Shown: positions 17,663 through 26,600 of the stretch, one piece after another
Layout: the number at the start of each line of letters is the position of its first letter
Numbering within the stretch: position 1 is the stretch's first letter
Virus record (IMG/VR): IMGVR_UViG_3300030060_003671
Span: 332-29,829 of that record
Strand: one strand, 5' to 3'
From: a virus
Length of the DNA stretch: 29,498 bases
The notes under the pieces: model-generated
The model's input: the letters and a program-made list of their open reading frames with translations, nothing else
What the model was told of the DNA's origin: nothing
The model's database searches: none
Made by a program: the position numbers and the translations under genes

Positions 17663-18082
17663 ATGAATAATGAAATAATTTTCCGTAGTTTTAACAACTC
17701 GGATTATAATACGGTTTCAAAATGGTGGAACTGGTGGTGGGGAGAAAAAGGTGCTATAGAAAAAGAATATCTACCACATAATAATTATTGCTATATAATT
17801 GGCAAAAAAAAAGAAATGGTAGCTGCTGGCTTTTTGTTTACTGATAAACATGCTCCAGTTGGTTATTTAACTTATGTAGTTTCAAACCCTAACTACAGAC
17901 AAAAAGATAGAAGAAGTATTATAGAACAATTAATACTTAATATAGAAAGACAAGCAAAGCAAGAGGGTATAAAGTTTATATTCACTGTTTGCGGTAATGT
18001 TCACATGGAAAATATTCACAATAAATTAAGCTGGACTATAGATAAAACTGCACCGGCTTATGAAACTTTTAAATACATATAA
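17663..18082 (+). CDS. GNAT-fold protein, T7 gp13-like position
   Basis: This 139-aa protein has a GNAT acetyltransferase layout: N-terminal beta-alpha unit with a Trp-rich stretch (KWWNWWWG, about 20-27), strands CYIIGKKKEMVAAGFLF and GYLTYVVSNPNYR, a long helix (RSIIEQLILNIERQAKQEG), then the strand FIFTVCG. The acetyl-CoA loop is expected after NPNYR, but here reads QKDRRS in place of the usual Gln/Arg-x-x-Gly-x-Gly/Ala, so catalysis is doubtful. Length and position, between tail tube and the three ejection-type genes, match T7 gp13 (138 aa), a virion assembly factor whose family I recall being grouped with acetyltransferases. I therefore favour an assembly role. The A/T leader TTAAATTAA precedes the ATG. 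Confidence 0.65.
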   Translation: MNNEIIFRSFNNSDYNTVSKWWNWWWGEKGAIEKEYLPHNNYCYIIGKKKEMVAAGFLFTDKHAPVGYLTYVVSNPNYRQKDRRSIIEQLILNIERQAKQEGIKFIFTVCGNVHMENIHNKLSWTIDKTAPAYETFKYI

Positions 18083-18084
18083 AT

Positions 18085-18789
18085 ATGGGAGGAAGAGCAA
18101 GAAGACGTATTGCTAGAGAATCAATGGATTTTGCAAAACAGCAAGTTGCTGCTTATAAGCAAGAACAAGCTATTCAAAGAGACATTTTAGAAAAACAAAA
18201 AGAAGAGTATAGACAATTTGAGTTTGTTAATCCGTATAGAGATTTACAAAACTATTACGAAGACATGGAAAATGTTTTTGAAGACTTAACTGTAGATACT
18301 CAAGCTGCAGACTTTCAAATGGAAAGAGGTGAGCAACAAAGAGCTAATATATTACAAGCTCTTAGAGGTGCTGCTGGTGGTAGCGGTATAGCTAATTTAG
18401 CGCAATCTTTAGCTAATCAAGGTGTAATACAAGCCGCACAAGTATCAGCTAATATAGCTCAACAAGAAAGACAAAACAAAGTTTTAGCCGCAAGAGCTGC
18501 TAGTCAAATACAAACCGCTGAAAGAGGTGGTATGGCCGCTGCTGATATGGCACAGAGAGGTGGTGAGGCTATGGTTCAGCAAGCAGAAATGTCAAGAGTA
18601 AACACTTTACTTGGTATAGAGTTTAGTGGTATGGCCGGTGCTAACGCTGGATTACAAGCTGCTTATGCTAATCAAATGGGTGCATTTGGTTTGGATGCGC
18701 AAATGTTAGGTGCTCAAATGGGTATGTATGGTCAAATATTTAGCGGTATAGCTCAAGGCGGTGGTAAGGTTGGCGCTGCAATGATTTAG
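18085..18789 (+). CDS. Internal virion / ejection protein (T7 gp14-like)
   Basis: This 234-aa protein has a basic N-terminus (GGRARRRIARES), a charged coiled-coil to about residue 55, a segment NPYRDLQNYYEDMENVFEDL (about 51-70), and a Gln/Ala/Gly/Met-rich second half from about 100 with amphipathic helices (AAGGSGIANLAQSLANQG). Such low-complexity Ala/Gln helices are typical of small ejection proteins like T7 gp14, which inserts in the outer membrane and starts the transfer channel. The place, just after the GNAT gene and before two larger virion proteins, fits gp14. It ends in tandem stops, TAG TAA (18787-18792). Function is inferred. Confidence 0.65.
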   Translation: MGGRARRRIARESMDFAKQQVAAYKQEQAIQRDILEKQKEEYRQFEFVNPYRDLQNYYEDMENVFEDLTVDTQAADFQMERGEQQRANILQALRGAAGGSGIANLAQSLANQGVIQAAQVSANIAQQERQNKVLAARAASQIQTAERGGMAAADMAQRGGEAMVQQAEMSRVNTLLGIEFSGMAGANAGLQAAYANQMGAFGLDAQMLGAQMGMYGQIFSGIAQGGGKVGAAMI

Positions 18790-18808
18790 TAAAAAAAAAT
18801 AATTAAAT

Positions 18809-20665
18809 ATGGCAAAAAAACAAGGATTACCATCTATATTAGGAAGAACAGACGCTACGTTAGTAAACGCTGCTTATAAAGCTGCTATGGCTAACGTGCC
18901 TAGAAGTTTACAACCTGTTTACGAACAAATAGGTAACTCTTTTGAAAGAGGTATGAGCGCTTTAGGTAAAGGATTAGGAGATTTAGCATCAGCAGCTGGT
19001 GATATAGGTGCGGCTTTAATAGAAAAACAAAAAGAAGAAGACGAAAACACAGGCGTAACAAGAAGCTATGAAAATAATACAGACTTTACAAGCACTGAAG
19101 ACCCCGCAAGTGAAACTGATCCTGTTTCTACGTTTGAATCTACTCAAAAACATACAGATAGCTCTGGAAACACAGTTGATTTTGAAATAAATAGTTTAGA
19201 TGATGAGTTAGCAAAAATAAATAAAGAGCTTAGATCTTTAGCCCCTATTATTGGTAGTAGTGAATTAAAAGGTGATGAAAGAAAAAAAGCAAGAAGAGCT
19301 TTAAAAGAAAGAAGAGATAATATATATGAGTCAGCAAAATCTTATGAAGTTTCTTCTAAGTTAATAGGTGAGTATTTAAAGCCAGAAAATTTTGTTATAA
19401 ACCCTGAAAGAATTGATGACGCTAATTTTTTAAGAGCTTTAAAAAATAATGGCAGGCCTTTAGGTGATGGCTCTAGAGCATTAAAAGGTTATGACAATGA
19501 AGGAAATATTATATTTTCTTATGTGGATAAAAATGGTAAGCCTATAGAAGATTCTTTTGGTAACAATCTTACTGTTGATCAAAACAGTGTTAAACGTTTA
19601 ATAGTACCTGCTAACGGTGTGGTTAGTGTTGATTTTGCTAATAGTGAAAAATCTGCTCTTGACAATGGTTTAAAAGGTATAACGCTAACCGATCCCGACA
19701 AAAAAGTTATTGCTCAATCAGCTACAGGAAAAATAAAAACATCTGCTGATTTTGAGTGGGCTGCTAGTATAAAGTATGGTGATAAATCTTTATTTGAAGA
19801 TTTAAACTCTGCAGATTTAAGTAAAACTTCTTTTAGGTTATTTAGCTCGTTAAGCGTAGCTGAATTTGATGCGGGTAAAAAAGACGGTGTAGTAGATGCT
19901 AGTGATTTTGCTAATAACCCAGATAATTATAAAAAATTAAAATCTGCTTTGTTAAATCCAAGAGATCCTAATTTTAACTTAGGAGTTTCAAAAGCTTTTT
20001 TAAGCGATTTTGTAAAAGATCAATCTACTGCAATAAACGCTCGAGGTTTACAAAAGTATGTACCATCAGGAAATGATAGCGATGGCACTGCGACAGAAAG
20101 AGAAAACGCTCGTAAAGTACAATCTTTTGTTGCAACTGCTAATGATGTACAGGCTGGAGAAGAAGCACCTCCTATAAATTTAGGTGATGGTAACTTTTTA
20201 AGTATTAAAAAAGATCCTAATGTAGATCAAAACGATCCAAAAGGTGGTTTAATACTTGAACTAACTAGCACAGATGAAGATACAGACGAAAGAACAGTTC
20301 GACAAGTTAATTACCAAAGCGCTATAGACATGTTAACAGAGAATAGTGGCTTTAGAGCTAAAGATGTATTTAAAGATCAAACTTGGTATGTTGCTGGAGC
20401 AACTGGTTTTAACTCTGCAAACGTGTTAGGCGCTTTAAGTGAATCAGAAAGAAAAGATGATGATGCTGTTATTCCTGTACTAAGAGATAAACTTAGAAGA
20501 AATTATCCAGATAAGTTTAAAGTAAGTGAGCCTAGAGCTTTATTTGCACAAGAAATAAAAATAGAAGTCAGAGACACAGAACCGCCTAAGTCAATTACTT
20601 TAAATGTTAACGACGCTGACTTTAATGAAAACTTAGATAAATTTATCAACGAAAACGCTGAATAA
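18809..20665 (+). CDS. Internal virion / ejection protein (T7 gp15-like)
   Basis: This 618-aa protein lies between the 234-aa and giant virion proteins, equivalent to T7 gp15 (747 aa), a component of the periplasmic DNA-transfer tube. Residues about 1-75 contain amphipathic Ala/Gly-rich helix (ERGMSALGKGLGDLASAAGD), then a disordered Thr/Glu/Asp-rich linker (to about 125), then a helical charged region and a mixed domain. An EF-hand-like loop, DAGKKDGVVDASDF (D354-F367), has acidic residues and glycine in nearly the right spacing, but one extra residue at the front. I see no enzyme motif. The next gene begins immediately after the stop (TAA then ATG), so translation is probably coupled. Role inferred from order. 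Confidence 0.6.
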   Translation: MAKKQGLPSILGRTDATLVNAAYKAAMANVPRSLQPVYEQIGNSFERGMSALGKGLGDLASAAGDIGAALIEKQKEEDENTGVTRSYENNTDFTSTEDPASETDPVSTFESTQKHTDSSGNTVDFEINSLDDELAKINKELRSLAPIIGSSELKGDERKKARRALKERRDNIYESAKSYEVSSKLIGEYLKPENFVINPERIDDANFLRALKNNGRPLGDGSRALKGYDNEGNIIFSYVDKNGKPIEDSFGNNLTVDQNSVKRLIVPANGVVSVDFANSEKSALDNGLKGITLTDPDKKVIAQSATGKIKTSADFEWAASIKYGDKSLFEDLNSADLSKTSFRLFSSLSVAEFDAGKKDGVVDASDFANNPDNYKKLKSALLNPRDPNFNLGVSKAFLSDFVKDQSTAINARGLQKYVPSGNDSDGTATERENARKVQSFVATANDVQAGEEAPPINLGDGNFLSIKKDPNVDQNDPKGGLILELTSTDEDTDERTVRQVNYQSAIDMLTENSGFRAKDVFKDQTWYVAGATGFNSANVLGALSESERKDDDAVIPVLRDKLRRNYPDKFKVSEPRALFAQEIKIEVRDTEPPKSITLNVNDADFNENLDKFINENAE

Positions 20666-23600
20666 ATGTTTACATTAGGAGATAATCAATATACTTTAGA
20701 ACAGCTTAAAGGTTTTGCTTCTAAAAGAGGCGAAGACTTTGATTTGTATTTTACATCATTGCAACAAATGGGCTTGCAAGGTGAAGGTTATACTCCTAAA
20801 ATAGAAGGTAGTAAAACAGCTGAATTACCTCAAATAACACCTGCTGATGTTGATTTAACCGAAGAACAGTTTGTAACAAAATATAAAGATGTTTTAAGTA
20901 TGATGGGCTTTAAAGTTGAACAAGCAAATCGTCGTATACCTATAGGAAGAGGCTTAGGAGTTGGTATTCCAGGTACAGATGCTATAACTATTACTTCGCC
21001 GCCTGATGAAAACAAAAACACTGTTTCAGAAACTTTTGGTGTAGACGTACTTAACCTTTTTATGGGTGAACAGCATAGAGGTAAAGCCAGTAAAATTAAT
21101 GATTTTATTAAACAACATGTTGACAAAAGTAATATTGATTTAAACTTTTTTTCAGCTGGTTATCAAACTGCAAGAGAAAAATACGACTCTGTAGATTTTG
21201 AAAATTTAAGCGCAAAAGAAATTTTTGAAATACAAAACGATATATCTAATGATATTTTTAATAGCGGTGATGCTGTTACTAAAGTTGTTGCTGACATAGC
21301 AGTTGGCATGCAAGATTTACAAAAAAACACTATTAACAACTTAAGTAAAAAATACAACGTAGCAGATATAAGCCAAAGCTCTGAAGCTATGCAAGAGTAT
21401 ACCTTTACAATGGGTAAAGAGTTTGATAAAAGGCTTGACGAAAGTGAAGATTTAAAAAGATTAGAAAAACTTACTGGAGAAATAGCTGAAAATGTTTTTA
21501 AACCTGCTTTAAAACCGCAATTAGCAAAAGAAGAAGAAGACGAAGTTCTTAGCGAAACAGCAACTGGTAGAGCAATAATTAAAGGTCTTAGAAGAAACCC
21601 AAAACTAGATAAATTATTTAGAGCTATTTACGGAACTGCAGGTGTTAAATTTCCAAAAGCAGATGCTGATTTTACTAAATTAAATATTGATGAAAGAATA
21701 GGAAATATAAGCGCTGAACTAGAAGAATTAAAACAAAAAGATCCTAACGAAAAAATTAACGTTATAGGTGTTTTTAACCAAAAATCTCCTGAGTTAAATG
21801 TAAAAGGTGGTATATATACTGTTGCTGAAAGAATAGAGCAAATAAACAATATTATGCCTAAGTTAGAAGAACAAGCTAGCCAACAGTTTGCTAAAGGAAA
21901 AGAATATCAAGAAAAACTTCAAAAGCTTAATGTAGTAGAGCTTTATGATGAAGATTTAAGTATTGATGTAGACGGTGAAAAGCTATATAGTATGATAGGT
22001 GATCAAGGTGTCCAAATGCTTAGCGTTATGCTTAGTGGTGGTGGTTCTACTATGGTGCAAGAAGCTGGTAATGCTTACGCGGAAATAACATCGCAAAAAG
22101 CAGCTATGAAAATGTTTCCAGATTTAGAGTTAAAAGAAGCTTTAAAAGCTTTTTATAAAGAAGATATTAAAACTCAAGCCGATGCTATATTAGAGTTAGT
22201 TAAAAATGGTGAGTCTGACACAGACATAGCTTTTAGTATTGGCGGTGTTAACGCTAGTTTAGATATGGCTGGTGCGTATATAGGATTTAGTAAAGCGGTA
22301 AAGTTTTTACCAAAAAAATTAACAAGACAGTTTATAGACGGAGAGTATATAAAGTTTTTACAAGGTGGTTATAAATCTTTTGGTAAAGATGTAGCTATTT
22401 CTATGTTTGCAGAAACTTTAACAGAAACTTTGCAAGAAGGTGTTAATTTGTTCGGCGTGTCAAGAGCTACTGGCGTTAATCCTAAAGTAAAAGAAATTAA
22501 AAAAAGAGTATTAGAGGCTGGTACTCAAGCTATGCTTGCTACAGGGCCGTTAGTTGGTGGTGGTAAAATTGTAACTACAGGTTCAAAAGAGCTTTTAACA
22601 CAATTTGTAGCGCATACAAATCCTGATCATAAAAGAAATTTTATAAACCAAGCAAGAAAAAAAGTAGATTTAGAATACAAAAACGGCAAAAGATCAAAAG
22701 AAGATAGAGACGCAATACATGATCAGCTTGATATGATGGACGAGTATACTAACTTAGATCTTCTTGGTGATAATAAAAAATCAAAAGAAAATTATATTAA
22801 CGCTGCAACAGAAGATGTTGTTTTAAGAAGACAACAAGAAAAATTAGAGTCTGAACAAAAGACTCTTGAAAAGTTTGGCGGTGTTGATCCTATGGGTGGA
22901 AGAGGTAGTGTTGCTATTGATTTAGAATTAAATAAAATTAAGAAAAAAAGAGAAGCTCTTAGTAAGAAAAAAATGAAAGCCGTACGAACAGGTAATTATT
23001 TGCAGAGTCTTAAAAGCATAAGCTACGCAATAAACAATACACAAGACGGTGTGTTAGGTGATAAAACAATAACTAGTTTTGAATTTGTTGAAGGGGCTCT
23101 AAAATATATTGATGGTAAAAAATATAATATTACCAAAGGTCAAAGAGATAGACTTGAAAATGGAGAAAGCACTGCTATTACTTTTGGAAATGAAACTATA
23201 GCTGTAAAAGAAAATGCTATTAACTTGATTAATAAAAATGATCCATATTCTACTAATTCAATACACCACGACGGTTTACATTTAATACTAAATGCGTTTA
23301 ATGATAAACAACTAAAAGAAGCAAGAAATTTATTAACTAAAGAGCTTGGTAAATCTACTGATCCGTTACAAATAAAAATGAACGAAGATATAGCTGGTAG
23401 ATTTTTACAATATGTAGCTGATCCAGATTATAAAGGTCGTGCTTTAGACGAAGAGTTTTTTACAGCAGTATCTGATGTTTACAAAGCTTATACCTTGGCA
23501 AATCTTAATACAGAAAGCGCCGGTGTGTTTGATCTTTTGGCAGAAGGATTTAGAAATATTTTTAGAAAAAACACTGGCATGAACTTAGATTTAGAAAAGC

Positions 23601-26600
23601 TAGATCCTGGTACTATGTTAGAGTTCATAAAACAGTATAATGCTTTTAACGGTAAAACTGGTGTTGCTGCTCCTTCAAGAACAGCGTTAGTAGCTTCGGA
23701 AGTTGATGATAAAAACGCTAAAGAGTCTAAAGAAGCTTCGGATCAAGTACAACAAATATTTGAACAAAGAGGTGTAGCTGGTGCTATGGATATTATAGAT
23801 TTATTTAAACCTATAACAGCTAGAATAGCAGAAGAACGTAGAAATGCACCAAACTACGACAAAGAGCTTTTAATGAGTGAAATAGAAATAGGTAAGCGTG
23901 GAATATTTGACTTGATTAGAGATTACAAGGTTGAGTCTGGCGTGCCATTAGCTGCTTATATTAATACTAATTTAAGAAGAAGAGCTATAGAAGCTTCTAG
24001 AAGAGTTTTAGGCGAAGAGTTTACAGAAGATGTTTCAACAAGAGTTGATATAGCTGAAAGAGAAGTAGATGTAGAAGTATCAAGACCACGAAGAAAAAAG
24101 ATTAATTTAGCTGAAAGACTTGGTGTTAAAAACAAAGTAGATGAAATTATATCTAAAAAACTATCAGACTTAGATATAAACAATTTAAACTTTAAAAACT
24201 TAAAAAACTTAGTACCTGAAATAGTTGGCGAGCTTTACGGTATATCACCTAAAAAAATAGAAAACTTAGCTAATATAACTAAAAAAGAGTTACAGTCAGC
24301 TCAAATGTTTATTAATAAAAACGCTGATTTATTAATAGCTATGTTACCAGAAGGTGCTACGTCAAGTGGTACAGCGACTGGCGTGCCTAAAACTTTATTA
24401 AACGAGTTTTATACTAAAACTGATAGAGCTAAAATGGCTGAAACTGGTACTAAAGCTGGTTTAGCAATACAAGTTAAAAATAAAAACATAGATAAAACTA
24501 AATTTTTAGAAGTATTTGGCATTGTTGACGGTAAACCTGTACGTACAGACAGAAACACGTCGGCTCGAGTTTTAGCAATAGCTAATCAAACGGGTAAAAT
24601 GCTTACTAATCAAAGTGTAAGACAACAGTTATTAGACAATGGCCAAGTAGCTAGCGCTTTGTTTAAAATAGAAGATGGCAAATCACCTGCTATGGAATCA
24701 AAAGCTGCTGCTAATTTAAAACCTGAAAAACTTGCTGAGTTGTTGCTTAGATTACCTAGCGTTGGTAATATAATATCACCACTCATACCAGTATATAGAA
24801 AAAAATATTTAGTTGAGGCTATGGAAATTATATACAGCGGTGTTTTAAGTGCTGATCAAATAGTAGACTTAACAAACGATATACATAACATAATAAAGCA
24901 ATACGTAAAAGAACCTATTGACAATGTTAAAATAACTAAAAAGCCTGAAGATTTTAACAAGTATTTACTTGATGAATTACTTAATTTTGATTTAAGTATA
25001 TTAGAAATAACAGGTGTTAAAGGTAAAACCCAAGATCAATTATTTTTAGATTTAGATTTAATTAAAGAGCAAAGAGCGGGTGCTGTAATTGCTGTTAAAA
25101 AATTAATTGACAAACACGGTATTGAACAAGGTCTTAGATACGCTTTAGCATTTATGAAGCCTATGTATGCTGGAGCTTCTAAAATAGCTGACGGCAGATA
25201 CGACGTAAATAGTGAAGGTGATGTGTTTTATATTGGAGATGAAGCTGTAAAAAAATTAAAAAAAGCAAAAGGTAAAGAAACTTTAAAAAATAGAAAACAA
25301 GTATTTAAAAATGTACCTGATTTTGTAAATGTTTTAAATAAAGGTGTGCCTGGTTTAAATATAGTTTATACAGGAAAAAATTTAAGTACAGCAATTTTTA
25401 ATTATAAAGGCAAAGCTATAAACGTAAACACTAGTGTTATAAATCAAACTAGTGAGACTTTTATAAGTAAAATTAAAAATGAGGGCGAAGCTGCTGTTAA
25501 AAAACAAAGTTTAAAAGAAGCTAAGGAAGCTAGAGAATTAGTTAATGATCTTATAACTATATTTAACGAGGAAAGTAGCTTGTCTAACACTAATTTAGCG
25601 ATGATGCTTTTTAGCTTAAACTCTAACATGAAAGCGCCTATGCGTAGAGCAGCTAATTTGCTTTATGTGTCAGAAAATTATAATACATTTAGCAAGCCTG
25701 GTAGTGAGTTAGAATATGAGCACATGATACCTGCTAACTGGATGATGATTAAAACATTACAAGCTAATCTAGCTGAAGGCGGTATAAAAGATTTAGATAG
25801 TTTTTATAAAAACTACAACGTAGCTATTATACCTAAAACAATGGATAAAAATATAAAAGCCGTTGGTTATAATTCTATTATGCCTAGTGATTATAAATTA
25901 ACAGATCCTGCTTGGAAAAGATATTACAACAATAGAACTTTAGTTCAAAAAGATATAGTTGCTATTAGAGAAATAGGTACTAATAAAATTATAGGTGAAA
26001 ATTATGCAAAAGTTAATTTTATAAAAGACCCTAAAAAAGCTCAAACTTTTGAAAAAGCAATACAAAAAGGTAGAGAAGTAGGTGTTGAAAGTAAAGGTAT
26101 AAGTATTTTAGATTTTGATGATACTTTAGCTGTTAGCCAATCGTTAGTTAAGTTTACTACACCTGAAGGCACCACAGGATCTTTAACGCCAGCAGAATAT
26201 GCTAGTACATACGAAGACTTATTAGGCCAAGGTTATGTATTTGATTTTTCTGAGTTTAACAAAGTTATAAAAGGTAGAACAGCACCGCTGTTTCAAAAAG
26301 CTTTAAAACTTGCTAATAAATTTGGCACAAAAGATATGTTTGTTTTAACTGCTAGACCACCTGAGTCTGCTGTTGCTATATTTGAATTTTTAAAAGCAAA
26401 TGGTTTAAATATACCTTTAAAAAATATAACTGGCCTTGCAAACTCTACAGCTGAAGCAAAAGCGTTATGGGTTGCTGAAAAAGTTGCTGATGGTTACAAT
26501 GACTTTTATTTTGCTGACGATGCGTTGCAAAATGTGCAGGCAGTTAAAAATATATTAGATCAATTTGATGTTAAATCAAAAGTTAGACAAGCAAAAGGAG

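Noticed and set aside
18085-20665. Tape-measure protein of a long-tailed phage
   Set aside because: There is no major tail tube, sheath or baseplate set; gene order matches short-tailed phages with ejection proteins.
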